A stretch of 19,678 nucleotides of DNA from Dysgonamonadaceae bacterium (GTDB taxonomy: Bacteria; Bacteroidota; Bacteroidia; Bacteroidales; Azobacteroidaceae), in the NCBI GenBank assembly GCA_031284225.1, contig JAITAH010000349.1, positions 1-19,678 of the forward strand, written 5' to 3'. This document shows positions 1 through 7,448 of the stretch, piece by piece (the first letter of the stretch is position 1; every line of letters starts with the position of its first letter). Both the position numbers and the translations under genes were made by a program. The notes under the pieces are model-generated. The model had not been told where the DNA came from, did no database searches, and saw nothing but the letters and a program-made list of their open reading frames with translations.

Positions 1-644
1 AAACTGCCCGTTATCCCCGGATGATGTTGAAAATGAAAGGCCGACCCTTTTTCCGGATGAAACAGGTAAACGCCGTTTTCGTGAGCGCCCAACCAGAGAT
101 TACCGAAACTGTCTTCATACGCGCAGTCGATATTGTCGTCGGCGATGGGGCTGTTTTTCCGGTTGTAGAAAGTCGGTTCCAAGGTTTGACCGTCCAAACA
201 AATGATTCCGTTGCCATAATGGGAAACCCAGATATTCCCTTTCCGGTCTTCGATCACCCAGGTTACCCGGTTCAGGTAAAAAGGAACGCTGTCGCGGATA
301 AGGAAAGGATGAAAATTGTCGTTTTCCCGGTCGTATTGCAGAAGACCGTCCATAGACGCTATCCAGAATCTTCCCCGACTGTCTTCCAGTACGTTGTAAA
401 TATAATTTCCTTGCAGCGAAGTGGAATCGCCGGGCTGTTGCGAATAAACCGTAAAGTTGTAACCGTTGAATTTGTTCAAGCCGTTTTCGGTAGCAATCCA
501 GATATAGCCTTGCGAATCCTGGTAAATTTGCGAAATATGGCTGTTGGACAATCCGTCGTTTGGCGTCCATAATTGTATTTTTTCAGCATGCATAGAAGCT
601 GAAATCATCCACAACCCAAGGCTAATCCGGAAGAACCGTTTCAT
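1..644 (-). CDS. Reg_prop (two-component regulator propeller) sensor protein, N-terminal part, truncated by window edge
   Basis: The frame stays open from an ATG at 644 to base 1, giving 214 residues with no stop, so the gene continues outside the window. Residues 1-20 look like a Sec signal peptide (basic MKRFFR, hydrophobic core, SMHA end). After it come four beta-propeller repeats of the Reg_prop type at about residues 29-60, 75-105, 124-152 and 165-197. Each has the D-x-x-G-x-x-W-hydrophobic core (DSQGYIWIAT, DSRGRFWIAS, DRKGNIWVSH, DSFGNLWLGA). In Bacteroidota this domain forms the periplasmic sensor of hybrid two-component systems or of histidine kinases with a Y_Y_Y domain. The kinase and output parts are not visible, so I cannot say which type it is or what ligand it senses. 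It does not neighbour a matching utilisation locus on the visible side. Confidence is high for the repeat class and low for the full architecture. Confidence 0.85.
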   Translation of the reverse strand, partial: MKRFFRISLGLWMISASMHAEKIQLWTPNDGLSNSHISQIYQDSQGYIWIATENGLNKFNGYNFTVYSQQPGDSTSLQGNYIYNVLEDSRGRFWIASMDGLLQYDRENDNFHPFLIRDSVPFYLNRVTWVIEDRKGNIWVSHYGNGIICLDGQTLEPTFYNRKNSPIADDNIDCAYEDSFGNLWLGAHENGVYLFHPEKGSAFHFQHHPGITGS

Positions 645-677
645 GGAAGTATCGTAAAAATTAACGCATTATGGATG

Positions 678-709
678 CAAAAGTATAAAAAATGTATTAA
701 GGCTACAAA
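678..709 (-). promoter_or_regulatory. Bacteroidota-type promoter of the Reg_prop gene
   Basis: On the minus strand, TACTTTTG (678-685) fits the -7 consensus TAnnTTTG, and TTTG (706-709) fits the -33 box, with 20 bp between them. The start codon at 644 lies about 34 bp downstream of the -7 box. The rest of 645-878 shows no gene. Confidence 0.7.
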
Positions 710-878
710 TAAAAATAAAACGGGGACGTAAAAACCGGAACATCCGTTTAGAGATAAAACGCCATGCGAATAAATTAACAGAAATGATAACGCTTTCATA
801 TCCGGTTATAGATGACCGTCATGGAGCGATTTTACGAAACGTTTTATCAAAAGCGGTTGTTCCGGTGAAGTAAATGCT

Positions 879-1475
879 TTATTCCGCCTTAAACCGTTTG
901 TTTAGAAATTCAATTACCTGACTGGTAATATTGTAATGCGCATCGGCATAAAGAATATTATTGCCGCTTTTAGCGAAGATCAGATGGTATTTTTGCGGAC
1001 TGTTAAATTCTTTCATGCCCAGTACCAGGGTATCGGACACTTGCTGTTGCAGCAGCTGATTATCCAGCGCCAATTCCTGTTCTACCTGAGTCGCTTGTTT
1101 ATCCAGATCGTCTTTCATACGTTGGATACGGTTTTGTTCCTGCAACATCCGTTCTTGACTTAAAAAAGCGTTGTTTTGCGCTTTTTGTTGAAAGTTAATG
1201 ACTTCGTTTTGCAACTTCTGATAACCGGCATTGAGGGCGCTGTTTTGTTTACTTACTTTGTCTTCATAATTACTTGCCAATCGGTTGTAAAACTCGAAAT
1301 GCGTTAATAATGAATCCACTTCCACATAAGCTAACGGCAAATATTCCGCATCGGTTTTATTGGTTGCGTTTACTTCGCCTGATTCTTTTGCTGCCTGATC
1401 TTTGCATTGTACAAAGAGGATAGTCGTAATTAAAAGTGCAAAAATGCCGCTAATTGTGTGTTTTGTCTGTTTCAT
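879..1475 (-). CDS. OmpH/Skp-family periplasmic protein, predicted lipoprotein
   Basis: This is a 198-residue protein with an N-terminal lipoprotein signal: MKQTKH, a hydrophobic stretch, then LFVQC with the acylated Cys at 24. After a polar linker, LAYVEVDSLL (about 48-57) matches the start of the OmpH/Skp fold. A long Gln/Glu/Lys-rich helical region (about 60-150) would form the coiled-coil arms, and a conserved C-terminal strand region (YHLIFAKSGNNILYAD) closes the domain. Skp-type proteins are trimeric holdases that carry unfolded outer-membrane proteins through the periplasm. Length is near the family norm plus the lipoprotein linker. Canonical Skp is soluble, so the lipid anchor is a difference, although OmpH-like lipoproteins exist in Bacteroidales. 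The gene appears monocistronic, with its own -7 box upstream. Confidence 0.85.
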   Translation of the reverse strand: MKQTKHTISGIFALLITTILFVQCKDQAAKESGEVNATNKTDAEYLPLAYVEVDSLLTHFEFYNRLASNYEDKVSKQNSALNAGYQKLQNEVINFQQKAQNNAFLSQERMLQEQNRIQRMKDDLDKQATQVEQELALDNQLLQQQVSDTLVLGMKEFNSPQKYHLIFAKSGNNILYADAHYNITSQVIEFLNKRFKAE

Positions 1476-1522
1476 ACACTTAAATTAAAATCTATAATTG
1501 TATTGTATTTTATTTTGCGGCA

Positions 1523-1530
1523 CAAATATA
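1523..1530 (-). promoter_or_regulatory. -7 promoter element of the OmpH-like gene
   Basis: TATATTTG on the minus strand matches TAnnTTTG and lies 47 bp before the ATG. No good -33 TTTG is seen at the expected distance, so only the -7 box is claimed. Confidence 0.5.
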
Positions 1531-1636
1531 GTTCAATTTCTTGTGATTTCTCCTATTTTTCTTGATAATTCTGTAAATTTTTATTTTCTTTATGCTTTGA
1601 AATTAGAATTTTGGATTACTTAAATAATCAATTTGT

Positions 1637-3097
1637 ATGGAAATAAAAGATTTAAAGCCGTATTTAGTGTGGAAATTGTTCGATCAGATTACAAAAGTAC
1701 CACGGCCTTCCAAAAAAGAAGGAAAAATAGTAGCCTTTCTGCTGGACTTCGCCGAAAAGCAAGGATTGGAAGTAAAAACGGATGACGCTCTCAATGTCGT
1801 TATCCGGAAACCGGCCACGCCCGGTAAGGAACATTTGCAAACCGTGATTTTACAATCGCATGTCGATATGGTTTGCGAAAAAAACGGCGACGTCCGTTTT
1901 AATTTTGAAACCGATCCCATTCAAACCTACATCGACGGGGAATGGGTCAAAGCCCGAGGCACTACGTTGGGCGGCGACGATGGTATCGGCATGGCGGCGG
2001 CTTTGGCGGTATTATCGTCCAAAGACATCGAACACGGGCCGATTGTTGCGCTGTTCACTACCGACGAAGAAACCGGTTTGACGGGAGCCAACGCTCTGAA
2101 TCCCGATTTTCTGCAAGGCGATATCCTGTTGAATCTGGATAGCGAAGAATGGGGCGAGTTTTGTATCGGCTGCGCCGGAGGCAAAAATACGGTGGGTTCT
2201 TTTACCTATCAATGGGAAACGCCGCCCGCCGGTTATTTCTGGTTCGACATTTCTATAAGCGGATTGAAGGGCGGCCATTCGGGTAGCGATATCCACAAGG
2301 AGTTGGGGAATGCCAATAAAATCCTGGCCCGATACCTGTATTCGTTGATGCAGGAAACGCCGGCGAGGCTGTCGAAAATCGACGGAGGCAATTTGCACAA
2401 TGCGATTGCCCGCGAAGCGAGCGCAACGGTGGGCGTCCCCCTGGAGTCGAAAGAAAACGCCGTCGTTTTTTTGAATCTCTTACAAGCCGCTATTCTGACC
2501 GAATTGCCGGCTGAAGACCGAAAAGTGCAAATAGATATTCATTCCGTCGAAACGCCGAAACAGGTCATTGACCAAACAACAAGCAACCGGTTGATTTTAG
2601 CGTTGTATGCTTTGCCGCACGGCGTTTTAGGCTGGAGTTTCGATATGCCGGGAACGGTGGAAACATCCACCAATCTGGCGTCGGTCAAAATGAAGGACAA
2701 TCAGACGATTGCCGTTACGACCAGCCAACGGAGTTCGACGGCCTCGGCGAAAGACAATACGGTGAACAGCGTAACGACGGTATTTAAATTGGCCGGCGCC
2801 GAAGTCCGGTCATCCACCGGATATCCGGGATGGAAACCGAATCCGAATTCGCCTATTTTACATACTTCGCAGGCGGTATTTGAAAAACTGTTCGGCCAAA
2901 AACCGAAAATCATCTCGATTCATGCCGGGTTGGAATGTGGTTTGTTTCTGGAAAGGAATCCTTCGTTGGACATGATTTCATGCGGCCCTACAATCACGGG
3001 CGCCCATTCGCCGGAAGAGCAACTTGAAATTCCGACCGTTGCAAAATGGTGGGAATTTCTAACGGAATTACTGAAAAATATTCCGGCTCAGAAATAA
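1637..3097 (+). CDS. pepD: aminoacyl-histidine dipeptidase (Xaa-His dipeptidase, M20 family)
   Basis: This 486-residue cytosolic metallopeptidase has the length of the PepD/M20C family. It cleaves dipeptides, classically carnosine-type and Xaa-His, to free amino acids. The di-zinc site can be read in order: QSHVDMV (His75, Asp77), LGGDDGIG (Asp114), TTDEETG (catalytic base and ligand Glu144/Glu145), LNLDSEE (Asp168) and near the C-terminus TGAHSPEE (His457). The dimerisation or lid domain lies between about 200 and 400, with the conserved GGHSG motif near its start. No signal peptide is seen. The ATG at 1637 sits behind an AT-rich leader without a Shine-Dalgarno sequence, as usual in this phylum. 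It converges on ltaE and overlaps it by 10 bp, with no intrinsic terminator between them. The assignment is firm; the real substrate range is not visible. Confidence 0.95.
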   Translation: MEIKDLKPYLVWKLFDQITKVPRPSKKEGKIVAFLLDFAEKQGLEVKTDDALNVVIRKPATPGKEHLQTVILQSHVDMVCEKNGDVRFNFETDPIQTYIDGEWVKARGTTLGGDDGIGMAAALAVLSSKDIEHGPIVALFTTDEETGLTGANALNPDFLQGDILLNLDSEEWGEFCIGCAGGKNTVGSFTYQWETPPAGYFWFDISISGLKGGHSGSDIHKELGNANKILARYLYSLMQETPARLSKIDGGNLHNAIAREASATVGVPLESKENAVVFLNLLQAAILTELPAEDRKVQIDIHSVETPKQVIDQTTSNRLILALYALPHGVLGWSFDMPGTVETSTNLASVKMKDNQTIAVTTSQRSSTASAKDNTVNSVTTVFKLAGAEVRSSTGYPGWKPNPNSPILHTSQAVFEKLFGQKPKIISIHAGLECGLFLERNPSLDMISCGPTITGAHSPEEQLEIPTVAKWWEFLTELLKNIPAQK

Positions 3098-4107
3098 GAT
3101 TTTAACAGCGAAACGAATCCGTTTACGTCTTCTTCGGCAGTATCCCACGAGCAGACTAAACGGATTTCGTTATTTGCTTCGTTCCAGATATAAAAGAAGT
3201 AGTGTTGCCGTATCTTGTCAATCAATTCCTTATCCATTGTTAAAAAAACGGCGTTGGATTCTATCTTTTGCGTGATGCAAATACCCGGCAAATCTTGGAT
3301 TTCGGAGGCCAGTAATTGCGCCATCGCATTGGCATGACGGGCATTGTGCAGCCAAAGGTCATTTTCCAGATACGCGATGAACTGTGCGCTGTGATAACGC
3401 ATTTTAGAGTACAATTGCGCCGATTGTTTCCGGTAGAATTTCAGGTATTGATTCAGTTCCGGATGAAAGGGGATGACCGCTTCGCCCAGCATCATACCGT
3501 TTTTCGTTCCGCCCAAACTTAGGATATCGACGCCGCACGCACGGGATAAATCGGCCATCGACAAGTTTAGATGGGCGCAAGCATTCGCCAGTCGCGAGCC
3601 GTCCATGTGGACGTACATGCCGAAGGAATGTGCCAGATCGCTAATCGCTTTCAACTCCTCCGGTTTATAAACGGTTCCTAATTCGGTCGATTGCGAAAGA
3701 TAAATCACCCGGGGCTGGGAGTGATGCTGATCGCCGAAACCATGCAGCGCCGGGCGAATGAGATTCGCCGTCAACTTGCCGTCGGGCGTCGGAATTTCTT
3801 TCACCATGCAAGCGGTAAATTTGGCTGGAGCGCCGCATTCGTCCACATTAATATGTCCCGTAGAAGCCGTAATGATCGCGTGAAAAGGCTGTGCCAGCGA
3901 TTGCAAAGCAACGATATTCGATCCGGTTCCATTGAATACAAAACAGGGTTCGATATCTTCGCCGAAAACGGCTTTCAGTTGACGACCGGCTTGTTGCGTC
4001 CACTCGTCATCGCCGTAGGCAATGGCATGGTCGTTATTGGCGCGGATAATGGCGTCCATAATTAACGGATGTACGCCGGAATGGTTGTCGCTGGCAAAAC
4101 TTCTCAT
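3088..4107 (-). CDS. ltaE: low-specificity L-threonine aldolase (PLP-dependent)
   Basis: This 339-residue fold-type I PLP enzyme splits L-threonine or L-allo-threonine to glycine and acetaldehyde. The Schiff-base lysine is Lys202 in LSLGGTKNGM. Other family signatures are SDNHSGVHP at residues 6-14, FNGTGSNIVAL (58-68, phosphate-binding turn), TGHINVDECGAP (83-94, with the PLP-stacking His84) and HMDGSRLANA (167-176, Asp169 and Arg172). Length is typical and no signal peptide is present. The gene ends with TGA inside the last codons of pepD on the other strand. It is transcribed divergently from the DUF5686 operon. Its product glycine is the substrate of the glycine cleavage system, to which gcvT (10628-11716) belongs, but the genes are 6.5 kb apart and this link is inference. 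Confidence 0.93.
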   Translation of the reverse strand: MRSFASDNHSGVHPLIMDAIIRANNDHAIAYGDDEWTQQAGRQLKAVFGEDIEPCFVFNGTGSNIVALQSLAQPFHAIITASTGHINVDECGAPAKFTACMVKEIPTPDGKLTANLIRPALHGFGDQHHSQPRVIYLSQSTELGTVYKPEELKAISDLAHSFGMYVHMDGSRLANACAHLNLSMADLSRACGVDILSLGGTKNGMMLGEAVIPFHPELNQYLKFYRKQSAQLYSKMRYHSAQFIAYLENDLWLHNARHANAMAQLLASEIQDLPGICITQKIESNAVFLTMDKELIDKIRQHYFFYIWNEANNEIRLVCSWDTAEEDVNGFVSLLKSYF

Positions 4108-4161
4108 TGTTTTTTGTTGTTACTATAACGGATTGTTTTAGAATTTTCGGGAGCGAAATTA

Positions 4162-4169
4162 CAAAATTA
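4162..4169 (-). promoter_or_regulatory. -7 promoter element of ltaE
   Basis: TAATTTTG on the minus strand matches TAnnTTTG, about 55 bp before the ltaE ATG. The only TTTG upstream (4184-4187) is just 14 bp away, so the -33 box is uncertain. It lies back to back with the promoter element of the divergent operon. Confidence 0.5.
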
Positions 4170-4225
4170 TATAGAATAGTCGGCAAAAAAAGCGCCTATT
4201 TTCAAATAATAACATTCTTTTATCC

Positions 4226-4233
4226 TACTTTTG
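4226..4233 (+). promoter_or_regulatory. -7 promoter element of the DUF5686 operon
   Basis: TACTTTTG matches TAnnTTTG and lies 28 bp before the ATG at 4262. A TTTTC (4199-4203) is at the -33 distance but is a weak match. The sequence TTTGTATCC occurs twice here, about 20 bp apart: once overlapping the end of this box, and once immediately before the start codon. Confidence 0.55.
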
Positions 4234-4261
4234 TATCCAAATTCATTTTTTTTGTATCCGA

Positions 4262-6769
4262 ATGAAACATTGTACAAGTTTGTTTGTCTGCTGTTTGTTA
4301 AGTCTTTCAGCCTTTTCCCAAACGTTGAGCGGGCGCATAACGGACGAATCCGGACAACCGGCGCCCGCCGTTTCTATTTATATCCGCGAACAAAATCAGG
4401 GATTGATTGCCAACGACCGAGGGGAGTTTCAAGTCCGGTTACCCAAAGGCGAATATCATTTGGAATTTCGTTGTTTGGGGTATGAAGCCGCGGATCGCGT
4501 CGTTCGCATCCAAGACGAAACGACAGAATTAACTATCGTATTGAAAAGCAAGGATTTTATTTTGCCGGAACTAAGCGTGCTGGCGGGCGAAGATCCGGCT
4601 TACGAAATGATGCGCAAAGCCATCCGGAAAGCGCCTTATTATCAATACGTGGTAAAGGGAAGCGCTTACGAGGCCTACGTCAAAGGGTCCGGCAAAATCA
4701 CGCAAGTCCCGGAACTCATCAATAAACTCTCGCAAGGGCAGATGGATATGTACAAGGGTAAACTGTTTATGCAGGAATCGTTTAGCTCCTATCAATATAT
4801 TGCGCCCGATTCGTTGAAACAAAATGTAATCGCTTATTCCAGTACGTTTCCCAACAGTAACAATCCCCAGTCGGCTATAGCGATCGGCATGGCGTCGCTT
4901 TATTATCCGACGTTCGGGGGCGCCGTTTCGCCGTTCAATCCCAAAGCCTTTGATTATTACCGCTTTCGCTATGAAGGCTACGATGAAGAAAACGGACAGA
5001 TTATTAATAAAATACGCATTATCCCCAAATTGAAAGACCCGAAACTGCTGGAAGGCGTTATCTATTTGGCCGATGACGAATGGAGCGTTCGCAATGCCGA
5101 ATTGACTTTGTACACCCTGATAGCGACCATTCATTATGTCTTGAATTTTCATTGGGTAACCGGCGACGTTTATTTGCTGGCTAATTACCAGGCTAACATT
5201 CAGTTCAATCTGATGGGAGTCGTTATGGATGCGGATTTTTTATCGTCGATTCAATACCAAGACATTCAACTGAACGATTCGCTGATGGCTCTGCAATCAA
5301 AACAACAAACAAACGCCCGGCGGAAGGAAAAAAAGAGCCTTGAAATTAAAAGCGACGATAGGATTCGCCGGACAACCGATTCTTTGGCTTTGTCCCGCGA
5401 TTCGGTTTATTGGGCTTCGGTTAGAACCGTGGCGTTGAACGAAGAAGAAATCCGCAGTTACGAGCGGAAAGACACGATTCAGGCTTATACCGATTCGCTG
5501 AAACAATCCGACAAACGCCACACATTCAAGGTTTCGGACTTGTTGAATGGCGGTTCTCTGGGAAACGATTCGTCGATATTGCAATTCCGCTACGACGGTT
5601 TACTGGGCGCGTGTAAAGAATACAATTTTGTGGACGGATTTCAGTGGGGGCAATCCTTTGTCCTCGATTTCAAGAAAAAACGGAATACCGGATGGATCGT
5701 TTCCCCTTCGTTCCACTGGGCGAGCGCCCGCCGGGCGTTTCTCTGGCAAACCGACGCCGGTCTGGATTATGCGCCCAAACGGTTGGGACGGCTCAACCTG
5801 TCCGCCGGACGGGGTTCCGAAGATTTTAGAGGTTCGATTGGCTCTTCCCGCATAGCGAATTCCTTCTTTACGTTTTTTTTGGGATATAACTGTATTCAAT
5901 TCTACGAACAATCGTTCGGGCAGTTGGCGAATCAAATTGATTTGGCCAATGGCTTGCAACTGACGGCGGATTTGAAATTAGCGGAACGACAACTCCTGAC
6001 CACCCATACCAACCGGTACTTGTGGGGAAAGAAAGAGCCTTGGGAATCCAATCTTCCCGATTACGCTTATCCGATGAACAGCGAATATACCCATTTAGCC
6101 CAGTATCAACTCCGCCTGCAATACACGCCGGAATATTATTACCGGATGCGGCAAGGGAAAAAAGACTACCTTCGTTCCCGTTTTCCAACGTTTGAACTGG
6201 CTTATCGGCAAGGGATTCCTTTGCCGCATCGTTTGTCGTGGGGCGATGGCCGTTTTTCCCTGTTCCGGCAGTGGGAAGCAAGCGTAACGCAAAACATTAA
6301 AACCGGTTTGTTCAGTCGGTTGAGCTATACGCTCATTGCCGGAAAGTTTTTGAACGACCGGCCGTTTAATTACATCGATTACAAACATTTCCCGGTAACC
6401 GGTTACGTAACCTCCAAGCGTTGGGAAAATACCTACGCGCTGTTGCAGGATTATCAATCCGCCACAAACAATTATTGGCTGCAGGCGTTTGTCAATTACA
6501 ACACCGATTACCTGTTGTTGAAGCGCTTGCCGTTTTTACAGGGAAAAATGTTTACTGAAACCTTGCAAGCCAAGTTCTTACATACGAAAGAAAACCCTAT
6601 GTATTCCGAATGGGGCTATTCGGTCGATTTGAGAATGGGGGCCGGCGGCGCCGGATTATTCGTTGCTTTCGATCAATGGCATTACAGCGGTTTCGGCGTT
6701 CGCTTTTCGATACCGTTGCTGGGAATGTTAGGCAAGAATCGAACGCAGGAACTTACGATTTCGCTCTGA
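4262..6769 (+). CDS. DUF5686 / carboxypeptidase-regulatory-like domain outer-membrane protein
   Basis: The product is 835 residues. Residues 1-20 form a Sec signal peptide ending AFSQ. Residues 21 to about 100 are a carboxypeptidase-regulatory-like (beta-sandwich) domain, seen as the GRITDESGQPAPAVSI start, the NDRGEFQVRLPKGEY middle and the GYEA end. The remainder matches the Bacteroidota DUF5686 family: a first part with the conserved AYEMMRKAIRKAPYY segment, then many aromatic-rich amphipathic strands, consistent with an outer-membrane beta-barrel. A charged insert (about 345-415) separates the two. No catalytic site is recognised and the family function is unknown. It is the first gene of a three-gene operon, 23 bp before the next start. 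Confidence is high for the family and none for a specific role. Confidence 0.85.
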   Translation: MKHCTSLFVCCLLSLSAFSQTLSGRITDESGQPAPAVSIYIREQNQGLIANDRGEFQVRLPKGEYHLEFRCLGYEAADRVVRIQDETTELTIVLKSKDFILPELSVLAGEDPAYEMMRKAIRKAPYYQYVVKGSAYEAYVKGSGKITQVPELINKLSQGQMDMYKGKLFMQESFSSYQYIAPDSLKQNVIAYSSTFPNSNNPQSAIAIGMASLYYPTFGGAVSPFNPKAFDYYRFRYEGYDEENGQIINKIRIIPKLKDPKLLEGVIYLADDEWSVRNAELTLYTLIATIHYVLNFHWVTGDVYLLANYQANIQFNLMGVVMDADFLSSIQYQDIQLNDSLMALQSKQQTNARRKEKKSLEIKSDDRIRRTTDSLALSRDSVYWASVRTVALNEEEIRSYERKDTIQAYTDSLKQSDKRHTFKVSDLLNGGSLGNDSSILQFRYDGLLGACKEYNFVDGFQWGQSFVLDFKKKRNTGWIVSPSFHWASARRAFLWQTDAGLDYAPKRLGRLNLSAGRGSEDFRGSIGSSRIANSFFTFFLGYNCIQFYEQSFGQLANQIDLANGLQLTADLKLAERQLLTTHTNRYLWGKKEPWESNLPDYAYPMNSEYTHLAQYQLRLQYTPEYYYRMRQGKKDYLRSRFPTFELAYRQGIPLPHRLSWGDGRFSLFRQWEASVTQNIKTGLFSRLSYTLIAGKFLNDRPFNYIDYKHFPVTGYVTSKRWENTYALLQDYQSATNNYWLQAFVNYNTDYLLLKRLPFLQGKMFTETLQAKFLHTKENPMYSEWGYSVDLRMGAGGAGLFVAFDQWHYSGFGVRFSIPLLGMLGKNRTQELTISL

Positions 6770-6792
6770 ATGGAGAATTAAAAAGTAAAAAT

Positions 6793-7404
6793 ATGAAACG
6801 ATTGTACTTCTCGTATTTGATTGGAATACTGTTTGCCGTTTCCTGTACTGCTTCGTGGGAGGAAAAAGTGGAAATTTCCGTTCGGAATCAGTTAAACCTC
6901 TATCCCGAATCCCGTTTACAAGATTTATACAAAAATTTCTTTCAAGACCGGTTTGGCCCCGGCCATTTGATTCCGGATACGGCGATGGCCGGCGAATATT
7001 TGCGTAGCGAATGGGCTTCCTGTTCGACGGCCGGCAATCCTCTGCTTGAGCGGATTGGCTGGGAAGGAAATTTTTACCGGGTCAGCGTCGAGGTCATCCA
7101 ACGGGGACTCGTTCCTTATCCGGTTTATCTGGAAGCATTTGTAGAAAGTGCGAATACTACGCCGGAACCATCCCTTGAAGCATGGCAAGAGGAATGGAAC
7201 CGGATCCTGTTCGTCATAGAAAGAATGAACCTGAATTTGCCGGATTACGAAACGGATAAAGCCCATATTCGGAAACTTATCGAGTCCGGAAAATACGCCG
7301 TGCATCACAGTCCGGCGTTTGAAAATGCTTATCATCCGCATTACCGGATTATCCGGAAAAGCATTTACGAAGACAAACTGGAAAAATGGCTTCGGCCGAA
7401 ATAA
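6793..7404 (+). CDS. conserved hypothetical lipoprotein
   Basis: The likely start is the ATG at 6793, preceded by an A-rich stretch and 23 bp after the DUF5686 stop. It gives 203 residues. The frame is open further upstream (an ATG at 6610), but that would run deep inside the DUF5686 gene and would bury the signal sequence. Residues 1-18 are a lipoprotein signal, with FAVSC and the acylated Cys at 18. The body is soluble and rich in aromatic residues. Its most distinctive stretch is LQDLYKNFFQDRFGPGHLI (43-61), and the C-terminal part carries HHSPAFENAYHPHYRII. I recall similar proteins only as uncharacterised Bacteroidales proteins and recognise no enzyme motif. Its place between two surface or outer-membrane genes suggests an envelope role, which is inference. 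Confidence 0.75.
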   Translation: MKRLYFSYLIGILFAVSCTASWEEKVEISVRNQLNLYPESRLQDLYKNFFQDRFGPGHLIPDTAMAGEYLRSEWASCSTAGNPLLERIGWEGNFYRVSVEVIQRGLVPYPVYLEAFVESANTTPEPSLEAWQEEWNRILFVIERMNLNLPDYETDKAHIRKLIESGKYAVHHSPAFENAYHPHYRIIRKSIYEDKLEKWLRPK

Positions 7405-7448
7405 AAATGAACCGCGCAATAACTTCCGGCAAAAACCGTTTTTACTGC

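Noticed and set aside
115..570. 151-codon and other ORFs overlapping the Reg_prop gene
   Set aside because: The real frame on the minus strand is open from 644 to base 1 and encodes clear Reg_prop repeats. The other frames are its shadows.
6610..6792. N-terminal extension of the 203-residue lipoprotein
   Set aside because: It would overlap the DUF5686 gene by 160 bp and place the lipoprotein signal in mid-protein. The ATG at 6793 gives a proper signal.
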